This document shows, piece by piece, positions 20,517 through 31,868 of a stretch of 64,000 bases of DNA (positions within the stretch are counted from its first letter, which is position 1; each line of letters starts with the position of its first letter). Source of the stretch: Stramonita haemastoma. Its lineage: Eukaryota; Mollusca; Gastropoda; Neogastropoda; Muricidae. A program made the position numbers and the translations under genes. The notes beneath the pieces are model-generated. The model did no database searches and was not told where the DNA came from. It saw only the letters and a list, made by a program, of their open reading frames with translations. The stretch covers positions 34,390,211 through 34,454,210 of the forward strand of contig CM060334.1 in NCBI GenBank assembly GCA_030674155.1, written 5' to 3'.

Positions 20517-22280
20517 ATTTCATTTTTTCAACCCTGCAAGCCTTTTTAAGATTTTCTCATGACAATTTGATCAAGTTTGACATTGTGAATATGTTTGATC
20601 ACGAACATGAAAACTACTGTTTTTATGTTGTGGTTGTTGTTGGGAGAAGGTTGTTGTTTGTTGTCGTTGTTGGCTGTTTGGGGTTGGAGGGGGGGAGTAT
20701 TCGTATTCTTTGTTATTGTTTTTGTTTGATTGATTGGGTGGGGTTTTCCCATTTCCTTTTCTTTTTTTTTTTTTTTTTTTCTTTTTTTTTTGGGGGGGTG
20801 GGGGGGGGGGGTTAAAGTGTATATCCAAATGGAAAGTTGATACTTTTTTTAAAAATCATTTTGACTGTTGTGATGTAAACGTTAGATGAGTCGATTCTAA
20901 TTGATGTGTGAGCATGTGTGTGCGTGACAGACATCTGTGTTGACAGGAGTCTTTTTGTGTACGTTTTTTTTTTTTTTAATTATTCTTCTTTCTTGTTTCA
21001 TTCCAATTTCTTCTTTGAAATGTTTAATCATTCCCCCCACCAGCTCTGGAAACGGATGAACGTGTTTGGGTTTTTTTTCCATTGCACTATGTTTGAAAAT
21101 CATTAGCAGATGTTTGTCATGAAATCGTCACACTTTCATCTGTGCTGCTGATAGCACCAAACGCACGATTTTGATGTAATGCAAATCATCTATACGCTCG
21201 CTGACTTGTCAGCAAAATCATGCCATGACTGACGAGAAAAGAAGAAGAATAAGAAATCGATGTGTTTTGAAGGTTGTGCATATTCTTTCAGAACTGTACT
21301 TAAAAGGTGTAAACATTATTTTCTTTATTTAACAAAAGTACCGTAGATAGCAAATCAGAATGCGTATTCGGACAGTCTTGTGTTGGCGTTTTGTTTTGTA
21401 AAGCAAAACTTTTTTTTTTTTAAAGGGGCGCTCAAACTGCAATGCTGAAGCAGTGCTTGGTGTATTTCATGTGTATTTCGAGCAGGTTTTTGTTTGTTTG
21501 TTTGTTTTTGTTCGTTTTAATGGGATGTAAAGTTTCAGTTTTCTAACCTGTTAGTATGTTTAATACTCTCAAATTGGCGGTAATAACGACCAAAAACAAA
21601 TTAATATTGATTAGAACAACTAGGCAGGATAAGCCTATAATATGTAATCACTTCTGGCGGTTAGATGATTTCGAGACGAAAACTTTGTGTACTAGTTTGA
21701 CAAGATAAAGTCATGACTGCTATGTCAAAGGAATAAGCTGAGGTGGTTTTTTTGTTTGTTTGCTTGTTTTTTTTATCCAGGGCAACTTCTTACCACCCTA
21801 TGGTTGGTGAATAAATTATCGGCACTTGAAAAAAAATCAACAGGGATGTTGATAGAATAATCAGGCACAACTTTGGCTGCTTTTAGACACCATGAACACA
21901 ATAGTAGTCAAGCCGCCAAAATTAAAGGGGACACAAAGGCTTTAAAAAAAAATCTCACCAAGTTGTAAAAGAGACGTCCATGTTGAAAAAGAAAGAGCAT
22001 TATTGGTGTCAACAACATTTTATTCAGAGGATAGTATATACACAAACTGTATGTATACAAGCATTGTTGATGCTATACCAACATAAACTGATCTAGCTGT
22101 AAAAGCAAGATATTTGTTGGCCAAAAAAATACAGTAAATGTTGTACTTTATCTTAAAGCTTTCTGTGTGTACGTATAAATTATGTGTTGCTTGCAAGACA
22201 ATTAAAAATCCACCGCGATTTTAGTTTCTTTATATACCAGCGGGGTTTGGGTTGGGTGTTTTTTTTAGAGGGGGGTTCAC
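20517..22280. other. Unassigned AT-rich DNA with a TnGn composite
   Basis: A T-run plus G-run composite sits at about 20762-20812. The remainder is AT-rich with stop-dense frames. No exon or mobile element recognised. Confidence 0.4.
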
Positions 22281-22284
22281 AAAC

Positions 22285-22370
22285 TGTGTGTTTGTGTGTG
22301 TGCGCGCGCGCATGTGCGCGTGTGTGCATGCGTTTTGTGTGTGTGTGTGTGCGCGCGCGCGCATGTGTGT

Positions 22371-22427
<57 letters not shown>

Positions 22428-22453
22428 TGTGTGTGTGTGTGTGGGGGGGGGGT
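22285..22453 (+). repeat. (GT)n with GCGC patches
   Basis: GT array interrupted by CGCGCGC stretches and ended by G9. Alternating purine-pyrimidine, a strong Z-DNA candidate. Confidence 0.9.
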
Positions 22454-22904
22454 GTGTGTATGTGTACAAATCAAAATGTACAATCCACAACCTATTTTTC
22501 GACCTTTATTGGCATCGAATTTTTTTTGCATGTTTTGGACCACGAAGACTCATTTTACTCATCATGCCTTTTCCTTGTTGACTATCAAGTCTGCGTGTAT
22601 GTGAATATGAACTTGACGAAAGATGATTATAACTATGAAGAATGATATTGAAAATAGTGTTTCTGTAATGAACGTATGACAGAGGTTGTTTAACTTTGCC
22701 TGTGTCCGACAAATTCCTTTGTAAGAATTGTTTTGAATACGCTTCTTGCTTCTTTTTTAGATTATATTGACTCGTTCTTTTTTTTTTTCCTGTGGTTTTT
22801 AAAATTCATTTCAGTGACCAAGTTTGTTTCAGTGTCAGTGTGCTCCAAGCGCAGTGAAATAAATAAAAAATATTTCAAGCTGAAGAAAAATGTCTGGTGA
22901 GTGT
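22454..22904. other. Unassigned DNA
   Basis: Includes an AATAAATAAAAAAT stretch near 22858-22871. No gene recognised. Confidence 0.35.
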
Positions 22905-23079
<175 letters not shown>

Positions 23080-23083
23080 TAGG

Positions 23084-23428
23084 GGGGACGGTTAGCCTAG
23101 TGGTCAGAACATTGCGCTGGCAATTTGATGACCCGGGTTCGAGTCCGGTCGAGGAGATTTTTCTCCTGGAGTTAACATCAGTGCTGACTCCACTCTCCCC
23201 AAAAGTCCTTCGGATGAGACTTTAAACCGAGGCCCCGTGTGCGAACGCACGCAGAACATCTTGCGCACACGTTAAATGCTGTTCCGTTTATCGTAAGAGT
23301 AGGCCATCGTGTGCCGGTGGGAAACAGATGACATTTACAAAACTGCATACACACGGGGACTGGGCGTAAAAAAGCACACGAGTGCTTATTCCATTATCCT
23401 GTATATAAAAGAATCAATCAATCAATCA

Positions 23429-23430
<2 letters not shown>
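23084..23430 (+). repeat. SINE-A, full length, tail type I (reference copy)
   Basis: A box TAGCCTAGTGG, B box GGTTCGAGTCC, GTTAACATCAGTGCTGACTC, core TTCGGATGAGACTTTAAACC / GAGGCCCCGTGTGCGAACGC, CGCAGAACATCTTGCGCACA, GAGTAGGCCATCGTGTGCCG, then tail I (AACTGCATACACACGGGGAC, AAGCACACGAGTGCTTATTC, ATATAAAAGAAT) and an ATCA-type terminus. Very similar to the copy at 38112-38460, so the family was active fairly recently. Transcription would be by Pol III from the A and B boxes. Confidence 0.92.

Positions 23431-23525
<95 letters not shown>
23431..23525 (+). repeat. (CT)n microsatellite
   Basis: CT array directly after the SINE terminus. Confidence 0.95.
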
Positions 23526-23775
23526 GGCTCGAGACACCACCGAGACGCCCGTTCCAGCGGACTTTCCCCCTGGAGTTAACATCAGTGTCGACTCCACTCC
23601 CCAGAGAGTCCTTCAGGTGAGTCGAAGGTTCCAAGTGCGAACACGTGCAGAACATCTCGCGCGCACGTTGGAACTTGTTCCACCTTTCGGAGGAGTAGAC
23701 AATTGTGTGCCGGTGGGACAGATGAAAAAATTGACGATGCCACATGCACACGAGGGCTGGATGTAAAAAACAAAC
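23526..23775 (+). repeat. SINE-A, diverged copy
   Basis: Starts inside the head after (CT)n. Recognisable blocks: CTGGAGTTAACATCAGTGTC, CAGAACATCTCGCGCGCACG, GAGTAGACAATTGTGTGCCG and GGGCTGGATGTAAAAAAC. Confidence 0.8.
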
Positions 23776-23816
23776 AAACAAAAAAACAAAACAAAAACAC
23801 AAATACTTGTTCAGTA

Positions 23817-23949
<133 letters not shown>

Positions 23950-24039
23950 GCGTGCGCCGTATGTATGTATGTATGTGTGCACGCACGCGCTCCCGTCTGG
24001 GCAAATCGAATTAATCTTCTAATGATTGGTAGGACCCCC

Positions 24040-24090
24040 CCCACACACACACACACACACACACACGCACGCACACACACATACACACAC

Positions 24091-24155
<65 letters not shown>
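24040..24155 (+). repeat. (AC)n microsatellite
   Basis: AC array with ACGC interruptions. Confidence 0.95.
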
Positions 24156-24159
<4 letters not shown>

Positions 24160-24257
24160 TATGGTGGTGACACATCCAATAAAACACTTCTTCCTATTAG
24201 AGTGGTATTATTCGTGGCAGACTTTGCACTGGTGGAATCATAAACAAGGAGGAAGGT

Positions 24258-24690
24258 GGGGGGGGGGGGGGGGGGGGGGGCAGCCTACCAGTTAGAACGT
24301 TGACCTCGCGATCTGACATCCTCCGTTCGAGGCAACCACTCGATGGAGAGGTTTTTTTCCCTGGAGGTTAACATCAGCACTGACTCCACTCCCCGGAAAG
24401 TCTGGATGAGACTATAAACCGAGGTCCCGTGTGCGAATACTTGTACACGCAAAATATCTTGCATGCAGGTTAAAACCCGTTCTGCCGTTTTGGAAGAGTA
24501 GGCGCCAAAAATGTGTTCCGGTAAGTACGGATGACTTTTTTTGTTTTAAACTACATGTACACCGGTATCGTATTTAGACGTCTCAAATGTCGGAATGTAG
24601 CTACCTTAACTAATGGTGGGTAAAAACGGTCGCATACGCAAGAATTTCACCATTGGTGAACTTGAAGAGCTCTAGCCGAGGAATCGGGGG
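24258..24690 (+). repeat. Poly-G run plus SINE-A copy, tail type II
   Basis: About 22 G lead into the head (CAGCCTACCAGTTAGAACG). The body has GGATGAGACTATAAACCGAG and GTCCCGTGTGCGAATAC. Tail II has GGTGGGTAAAAACGGTCGCA, TTTCACCATTGGTGAACTTG and GAGCTCTAGCCGAGGAATC, ending at G8. Confidence 0.85.
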
Positions 24691-25101
24691 GGAAAAAAAC
24701 AAGGTACCGGGACCGGGGTAAATGGTTAAGTAGAGATGAAAGTTCACTGTTAGGAAAAAACACATAAGGGAAAACCAATTTAATAAAATTAAAAAGACAC
24801 CCCCTCCCCCTCCCCCCGACGTGGGGGATACATATACTCTGAAGTAATTTCGAAACTGAAATAATAACAAACTCACATAATGCATACATCAGTAATAAAT
24901 AAATGAGTCATCAGCGCTTCTACAACCCCCCCCCCCCAAAGAAAAAAACAACCAAACAACAAACCAACCAACCAAAAACAGAAACAACAAACAAACAAAC
25001 AAAAAACCAAACCAAACAAAAACCACAACATTTTTTTTTAAAACGTGTAGATATTTCATCCAAACCCAACACTGTCGGGTTATTATATCCCTTTCTCTCC
25101 C

Positions 25102-25106
<5 letters not shown>
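24691..25106. other. Unassigned DNA with C-run and A/C-rich tract
   Basis: A C-run (about 14) followed by an A-rich, ACAA-rich stretch at about 24926-25030. This CnAn order mirrors the TnGn composites seen elsewhere. No gene. Confidence 0.45.
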
Positions 25107-25169
<63 letters not shown>

Positions 25170-25220
25170 ACACACACACACACAGAGCTAAGCACTTTTT
25201 TTTTTTTTTTTTTTTTTTTA
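25107..25220 (+). repeat. (AC)n and poly-T
   Basis: AC array about 25107-25183, then about 22 T at 25197-25219. Confidence 0.95.
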
Positions 25221-25317
25221 CTTCCCAGCCTGCAGTTGTTTTCAGCTATTACGTCAGAGTCGCAAACCATGCCTGCTTACACACAGGTTTAATTTGTGTC
25301 CATTTATTTATTTATTT

Positions 25318-25722
25318 ATTTTATACCACTTCATGTCACAGCAGATTTCTCTGCGTGAAATTCGGGCTGCTGTCCCCAGGGAGAGTGGGTCGCCGCAAGT
25401 GCAGCGCCTACCCTTTTTTTTTTGTTGTTGCTTTTTCCTGCCTGCAACTGTATTTGTTTCCCTATCAGAGTTGCTTTTTTCTACAGAATTTTGCCAGGGA
25501 CAACCCTCTTGTTGCCGTGGGTTCTTTTACGTGCGCTAAATAATGATGTGTAACACAAGGGACCTCGGTTTGTCGTCTCATCCGGAAGACTAGCACCCAG
25601 ACCATCACTAATGGATGGGGGGAAAGTTTTGGGCCCAAACGGGATTCGAACCACCGCACACCCCGCCCGACCCAGACTTTTCATTTTCTAGGCAGGCGCG
25701 TTACCTCTAGACCACGGATCCA
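25318..25722 (-). repeat. SINE-B, full length (reference copy)
   Basis: Minus-strand, tRNA-derived. Head TGGTCTAGAGGTAACGCGCC, B box GGTTCGAATCC, core TCCGGATGAGACGACAAACC / GAGGTCCCTTGTGTTACACA, body GTAAAAGAACCCACGGCAAC and AGGGTTGTCCCTGGCAAAAT. The tail has CAGCAGCCCGAATTTCACGC and AGAGAAATCTGCTGTGACAT and ends in A/T-rich repeats. The core motif is shared with SINE-A while head, body and tail differ. Confidence 0.88.
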
Positions 25723-26280
25723 CAGTTGCGCGCAACTCGAAACGGGTAAACTCCACAACCTCCTCGTGCCTCACGTGCAAATAACACTTGACTCTTAACA
25801 GTGTTCACCCAATTTGCTATTCGCCATTCAGTTGGCCTGATGAGAAGCTGCGCAAAGGATGTAGGCTAAGACTGCTACTAAAAACTGAAAAACCTCTAAT
25901 TAGATTAGGGGGAAAGCTAATTAATGACTATAATTGTTTTTAGATAATGGAAAGAACATGACAACGAAGAAGAAAATGGAAAAGCAAACAATGTTGCTTC
26001 AGCATAGTGGACATGCAAAGGTGACGACGAGAAGCACCCGACTTTAGCCAGCCACAGCCATTGAAAGATGTCCGACTGGGCACCTACGTGTGGTGGTTTG
26101 GACACAAAGGCTGGCCGTATTCGAGGTAAGATTAGTAAGTTTAGGCTACATCGTTTCTTTTTTTATGTACAATTTTTGCTTTCTCTTCTGTTATTTTATT
26201 TATCAGCCATTCATGTATTCTCGATTTGGTGAAAGCAGGGACTTGTTTATGAATGGTAAACTAGGTATTGCTGGGCACAA
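25723..26280. other. Unassigned DNA
   Basis: No gene or repeat recognised. Confidence 0.35.
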
Positions 26281-26400
26281 ATAATAATAACAATAATAAT
26301 AATAATAATTATTATTATAATACATGGAATTTATATAGCGCTATATCTTGCAAAAAAACAAAAACAAATCAAAGTGCTTGCATTCGACCAATGCAAGACA
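26281..26400 (+). repeat. AAT-rich tract with TATATAGCGCTATATCTTG module
   Basis: Second copy of the module found at 446-470 (palindrome module at 26332-26350), again next to AAT repeats, followed by CAAATCAAAGTGCTTGCATT. Confidence 0.75.
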
Positions 26401-26511
26401 CAAATAATCAACAACAATAATTTTAACAAATTCGAAAAAAGAGGTGTGCAACCAAAAGCGGACCAGCAACCCTTAGGCCTAATAAGGTGCCTAGCTCAGG
26501 CTAAATCGGAG

Positions 26512-26850
26512 GGGGTGGACGGGAGAGCCTCGTGGTTTAAACATTGCGCTCTCAATCTGTCAACCCGGGTTCGAATCCCGTTCAAGGGGATGTTTCCCTT
26601 TGATGGAGTTAACATCAGTGCTGACTCCATCCTCCCAGTCCTAAGGATGAGACTGTAATCGAGGCCCCATGAGTGAATACACGCAGAACATCTTGCCCAC
26701 ATGTTGAATCCTGTTCCGCTTTTCGAAAGAGTAGGCCATCGTGTGCCTGTGAGAGCAAATGACAAAATTGCATACGAACGGGGATTGGGTATAGAAAAGC
26801 ACACGAGTGCTTATTACCGTTATCCTCGATATAAAAGAATAAAAGACAGA
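26512..26850 (+). repeat. SINE-A, full length, tail type I
   Basis: A-box region GAGCCTCGTGGTTTAAACAT, perfect B box GGTTCGAATCC, core AAGGATGAGACTGTAATCGA, body GAGTAGGCCATCGTGTGCC, tail I AAGCACACGAGTGCTTATTA and an AATAAAAG terminus. A little more diverged than the copy at 23084. Confidence 0.9.
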
Positions 26851-27478
26851 AAAAGAAAGAAAATCCAGTAGGCCCTAGAGGACGAAGTTCTTTGGCAGGA
26901 TCTGCTATTCATAATCAAGCTGGCTGAGTTCCGTCAGGTTAATGTGCCATATGAATAAGCAAGTGTGTCTGTGTAGTAATAAGTAGTCCCAGAGTGTTCG
27001 TGGTCCTGTGGCTGAGACCGTGGTATGGCCTAGCATTGTGCGTGCGTGGAAAAAAAAAAAAGGAAGGAATAAATAGAAAGAGAGAAAGAGTGTAGTCTCG
27101 GGATTAAAAAAAAATTTAATTGATTTACCAATGACATATTTCAGTGGCGAACTAAATGAAAAGCAAATTAAGACAAATCCGATTTTGATATTCTTCAGTC
27201 ACGAATCCGCTTCTGGTCCAAATTTCACCGAAAGTTCACGGCCAGGTCCCGAGCCGATCCACCTTTTCCCAGTTAACGACATATCTCGATGTGAGTGCAG
27301 CAGAAGCACGCAGACGACGTGTTTCTGTTTGGCCTAGGCTAGCCTATCAGACGCTGTAGTGCTGCTGTTTGCTGGTTGTCAGTGAGAAGTTTTACTGAGT
27401 TATCGCACTGGCCTAGGCCTAGCCTAGCTCTTCGAAAATTGAAGTTAGCGAGAAGACGGAACAAAATAACCCGACAAA
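26851..27478. other. Upstream region and probable 5' UTR of the GOLM gene
   Basis: No repeat dominates. GC content rises towards the ATG. A nested run of GGCCTA/TAGGCC motifs (GCACTGGCCTAGGCCTAGCC at about 27405) contains TAGGCCTA at 27414-27421, about 60 bp before the start codon. No TATA box is evident. Confidence 0.4.
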
Positions 27479-27823
27479 ATGAGTGGCAACGGGCGTGGCA
27501 ACATGCGACCAGCCAGTAGATCTCCTCCTTTTCTGATTGTGGGACTTCTCATTGCAATGTGTATTCTGGCGATAAACTATTGGAGTGTGTCGAGTAAGAA
27601 TAAGGACCTTTTGAATCAACTGGAAAGCCTTCAGGTTGACTTTCGCTCAGTTTCTGACAAGCACCTAGCCGTTGAAAAACGAGCTTCGGGCTTAAGTTCC
27701 CAGGCAGCGGAATTTCAGTCAATGGTTGCCAAACTTAAGAGTAGTGCCACGGAGAAAGATGGCAAAGTCAATACACTGACAGAGGAACTAGACTCTGTGC
27801 GCGGCCAGTTGCACCAAGCTCAG
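27479..27823 (+). CDS. GOLM1/GOLM2: GOLM1/GOLM2-type Golgi membrane protein, exon 1
   Basis: First of seven coding exons: 27479-27823, 28916-28970, 31599-31665, 34831-34959, 37660-37715, 39492-40445 and 41152-41417. Exon 1 encodes 115 residues and ends phase 0 at CAG|GTAAGC. A short basic cytosolic N-terminus is followed by a signal anchor PPFLIVGLLIAMCILAINYW (16-35). The diagnostic NYWSVSS junction follows, matching FNYWSISS of vertebrate GOLM1 and its paralogue GOLM2/CASC4. A coiled coil then runs from about 37 to 115 (KDLLNQLESLQVDF, SSATEKDGKVNTLTEELDSV). This is a type II Golgi protein with a luminal coiled coil. By family analogy it acts in Golgi cargo and secretory trafficking; the molecular activity is unclear. 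The whole product is about 624 aa, longer than human GOLM1 because of poly-Q. One pre-duplication homologue would be expected in invertebrates. An alternative is a GOLIM4-like reading of the Q-rich, acidic lumen. Confidence 0.85.
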
Positions 27824-28051
27824 GTAAGCCAGTGTAATCCACTATCTAGAAATGTGACTGCTAGGCCGTATTGTAAAATAGGCCTACTTCTGTTCTGGGC
27901 ATTTGTTCAGTTATTGATTTTCCAGACTAATTGAACTTTTTAAGAGTTTCAGAATTTGTAACTTATTTCTTATCTGTTGAGTGTTGTCAGTTGGTGAACT
28001 GAAAATAATGAACACAACCTCCAGCACAGACACACAGGTCTAACACATAAT
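27824..28051 (+). other. Start of GOLM intron 1
   Basis: Begins GTAAGC. Carries TAGGCCTA at 27879-27886. Otherwise unremarkable. Confidence 0.6.
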
Positions 28052-28114
28052 GATATACACACACACCACACACACACACACACTCCATACACAACACACA
28101 CACTCACTCTCTCA

Positions 28115-28209
<95 letters not shown>

Positions 28210-28263
28210 ACACACACACACACACACACATAGATACTCCAGTGTGTGCACACTACACACACA

Positions 28264-28311
<48 letters not shown>

Positions 28312-28312
28312 T
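28052..28312 (+). repeat. (AC)n-(CT)n-(AC)n compound microsatellite
   Basis: AC about 28052-28110, pure CT about 28118-28207, AC about 28210-28310, inside GOLM intron 1. Confidence 0.95.
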
Positions 28313-28789
28313 TACACTTACAAGTTTACAGTGTACTCCAGTGTGTGTAGTAACACACTCATATTACATAAACACACACAGAGTACACTGACAGTGACAC
28401 TCACACATGCCTAGTGACAGACTGCAGAAATTGTGTGGTTTGGTTAAATTACAAAGTTAGGAGAAAATGCCCTCTAGACTACACACCATATGGTTTTGAA
28501 GTTATAAATCACTGTATACCAAAAAATTTGTCCAAATTTGTCATATAAATGTCTGAAAGGAATAACTTACAATTGGATTAATTTTTTTAAAGGAAGATTC
28601 CTTCATGGAAGGTTGCTTCTCTATTGAGAATATTCAAGATTACTGTGTCAAGCAGTATTTAGTCAGACAAACCCTCTCAAGGATTAACAGAAAAGCCCAT
28701 ACACACTCACAATATACATAATATACAATATGTGTATGACAATGTATGCATGCATAAATGTGCATCATGTGGACACACACGCACGCGCA

Positions 28790-28792
28790 CAC

Positions 28793-28831
<39 letters not shown>

Positions 28832-28875
28832 TCACTCACTACACTACCACTCACTCACTCACTCACTCACTCTCT
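28790..28875 (+). repeat. (AC)n-(CACT)n microsatellite
   Basis: AC about 28796-28827, then CACT/CTCA units, close to the acceptor of GOLM exon 2. The 28313-28789 stretch holds no recognised feature. Confidence 0.9.
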
Positions 28876-28915
28876 CTCACACATTTAAAGTGATGTCTGA
28901 TTTTTCTTTGTGCAG

Positions 28916-28970
28916 AGTGATTCGCAGACCCATGTACAAGAAGTGGAAAATGAGAAGAAATCTGTTCTTG
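28916..28970 (+). CDS. GOLM1/GOLM2: GOLM1/GOLM2-type protein, exon 2
   Basis: Short 55-bp exon between TTTTTCTTTGTGCAG and G|GTAAGC. Encodes SDSQTHVQEVENEKKSVL and extends the coiled coil. Phase 0 in, phase 1 out, compatible with exons 1 and 3. Confidence 0.8.
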
Positions 28971-29736
28971 GTAAGCATATTTTTTTCTGTTATGATCTGG
29001 CTCAAAGAGCACTAAACTTATTTTCTGAAAAGGTCAAAGTTTTTCATAATTTTTGTGTGTGTTCATTCTATGTTTGGAACATACATTATCATTGATACAT
29101 GCGGCAGTTATGCCCCCTTGAAAATAAACCTAAAATTTGATTCATTCCGAAAAGCCAAGCAAGTTTACAACAAAAAAAACTTTTAAAAAATGCTCCCCTG
29201 ATACTGTGAAATATTAAGTCTGAGAGTTTTCAAAATTTAAAGTGCTAAGTTCCGGATCTCATTTCATTTGATGATAAAATCTACATGTAATGAAAAAAAA
29301 ATCTTGAAACAGATTTTTCATTATGATAATAGATATTGTCTGAATCTGGTAAATTTAAGCCTTGTTTCATTATATTATATATTCTTTGATTAAAAATAAA
29401 ATTGAGATTAGGCCTAATAACCAATTTATATAATGCCAATTCATTGGGGTTTAACTTTACTTCTGATAAAAATAAGTTTAACCTCAAGCCAGCAAATTGA
29501 GCAATACCCCACCAGCTAGCATTATAAAAGGATATTTACTATAATACATGTATAGAGGAGAACAAGTGGGAGAACCACTTTTATTTCAATCCATGAAGAG
29601 TTTTCCCATGTGTTCCGCCTGCCCTTTGTTTATCTTAGAGATTTTTCTGTTACTCTGTACTTTATCGTAGCTCTTGCTACAGTTGGCTGGTGAGCCAGTG
29701 CTTCCGTCACTATTTGCAGTACATGATTCACCAAGC
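28971..29736 (+). other. GOLM intron 2, unassigned part
   Basis: AT-rich. TAGGCCTA at 29409-29416. No exon recognised. Confidence 0.5.
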
Positions 29737-30090
29737 TAGGGACGGGATAGCCTAGTGGTCAGAACATTGCGCAGGCAATTTGACGGCCCGAGTTCGAATC
29801 CTGTTGGAAGGGATTTTTCCCCTGGAGTTAACATCAGTGCTGACTCCACTCTCCTCAAAAGTCTTTCGGATGAGACTGTAAACCGAGGCCCCGTGTGCAA
29901 ATACACGCAGAACATCTTGCGCACATGTTAAATCCTGTTCTGCTTTTCGTAAGAGTAGGCCATTGTGTGCCGGTGGCAACAGATAATACTTACACAACTG
30001 CAAGCACACGGGGACTGGATGTAAAAAAAGCACATGAGTGCTTATTCCATTATCCTCGATATAAAAAGAATAAAATAAAATAAATTTTTT
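29737..30090 (+). repeat. SINE-A, full length, tail type I
   Basis: GGGACGGGATAGCCTAGTGG start, B box AGTTCGAATCC, core TTCGGATGAGACTGTAAACC, body GAGTAGGCCATTGTGTGCCG, tail I AAGCACATGAGTGCTTATTC and an A-rich end AATAAAATAAAATAAAT. Inside GOLM intron 2, sense orientation. Confidence 0.92.
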
Positions 30091-31065
30091 AAAAGGCTAA
30101 TGGAGATTGTTGCTTCCCAACTTCCGTGTTCATTGTTATTACTGTAGGAATAGAGTAGCAGATGGATTTTATGGCGAAAGCATTTTACTGCAGACTCCTT
30201 AAAGATCCTGTTTTGTGATGTTCTGTTGGACATTTTCAACTTTCTGAATCAGGCATTCTTCGGTTTATACAAGTTGAGGTATAAGTTGATATGCTACAAA
30301 AAAGGCTGGCTTTGGTTTTTATCTCATTTTATGTTTTGGTTTTTCCCTGAGTTTTGTGACTGTCGTAGGTTGATCTTTATCGTTGGCCAGGGTGTTGAAA
30401 CAAGAAACCACATTTGGTTTTAAACCCTGTCATTTTGGGGTTGTTGTTTTTTTCTGGGGGGGGGGGGGGGGAGGGTTGCACAGTTTTAGTCAGATTTAGA
30501 AATGTTAAGATTGGATTGGTCAGATTGATCTTTGATCAAAAAGAGCTGATTTCAATCGCTAACATTAGCAAGGTCTAAAAAATAATTGAAAGTGGTATAC
30601 AGACCACATAATAAAACTGTTTTAAAAACAATGGCAAAAAGAGACCCCCCCAAAAAAAATGCAGCCAGACTAACTTTTTGTCAAGTGCTGTAAGTGTAAT
30701 GTGAATGATGGTTAAGACCAACAACAACAAAAAATCAAAATATATGCAGGAAATTGTGCAACAGTTGGAAATTGTTGGTTTTATTGATATCACCATAAAA
30801 ACCCATTCAATCCACACTGAATTCATGAGAGCATGCACATTGAGACATAACACAGTCGCACAGCACAGACCTGTAGATGCATTGGGTTGTTGGGGAAAGG
30901 TTTTATAGATATCAGTTATTGTGGACATTTTTTCTGGGTTGTTTAGAGAAGTGCTTTTTGTGTGTGTTTTGTTTTTGTTATCTTCATTTTTTATTGTCAT
31001 TTGTAATGTTCAGCTGTCATATACATAGAGGGGGGTTTGTAATGTTCAGATGTCATATACATTGA
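30091..31065. other. Unassigned part of GOLM intron 2
   Basis: AT-rich, with a G-run of about 17 near 30457-30473. A ~28-bp phrase, GTAATGTTCAGMTGTCATATACAT (M = C/A), is repeated at about 31003 and 31038. No coding signal. Confidence 0.45.
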
Positions 31066-31495
31066 GGGGGGGGGGGGGGGGGGGGGGGGGCTGGTGAATA
31101 GAGCGTTTTGCTCCCAATTTGATTGCCCGGGTTTGAGCCACCTGCTGCCACCATCAAAATGCCCATTCATAGGGATGTTGCCCTGGTGTGAACATCATTA
31201 CTGACTTCACTCCCCCAAAAGTTGTTTGGATAACCAAGGTCCCATGTGTGAATGTACGCAGAACATCTTGCACGCACATGAAGAGTCGCCCATTTGTATC
31301 AGTTAGAACAGATAACTAGTGAACTAGTGAATGAAACTTCAAATTCTTTGGAAACTCGAGCATGTTAGTGTCACGTGTAGACATCAGCCCCAAAGTAAAA
31401 ATAAGGCTACTTTAATGGTGGGCAAAAACAAACGCAAAGATCTTACATTGAATCCTGGAGCTCTAGCTAATGAATGGGGGGGAAAATCTGCATTT
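31066..31495 (+). repeat. Poly-G run plus SINE-A, tail type II
   Basis: About 24 G, then the head (CTGGTGAATAGAGCGTTTTG, GCCCGGGTTTGAGCC), body CGCAGAACATCTTGCACGCA and tail II GGTGGGCAAAAACAAACGC / GGAGCTCTAGCTAATGAAT, ending at G7AAAA. Diverged. Confidence 0.85.
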
Positions 31496-31598
31496 CTTTT
31501 ATATGTAGCATGAATGGAAAGTGTTACTCAAAATACTGTTTATTATCATTATGTGCTTTTACTCATGTATTATTATATCTGTACCTTTGTCGTTTCAG

Positions 31599-31665
31599 AG
31601 GAGCTGAACAGGGTGAAAACCGAGCTTGAAGACGAGAGGAAGAAGGTGCAAGTATGTGATAAAAG
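31599..31665 (+). CDS. GOLM1/GOLM2: GOLM1/GOLM2-type protein, exon 3
   Basis: 67-bp exon between TTTGTCGTTTCAG and AAAAG|GTAAG. Encodes EELNRVKTELEDERKKVQV, then CDK, with charged heptad-like spacing that continues the luminal coiled coil. Phase 1 in, phase 2 out. Confidence 0.8.
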
Positions 31666-31868
31666 GTAAGACAATACTGAGCTTATCTGTTGTGAATTTC
31701 ATTATGAACTATCTGTTCAGCTGGAAGTAAAGGAGAGTTTGATCATTTTAAAGAGGTACTGAGATAGTGGTCATTTTAGAAATTGGTTTGAGAAGAAAAA
31801 TTGTTTACAAAGCTTTTTTATGGGCAAAAGTGTGGGACCACAACAAAACTTAATACAGAAAAGCTTAA

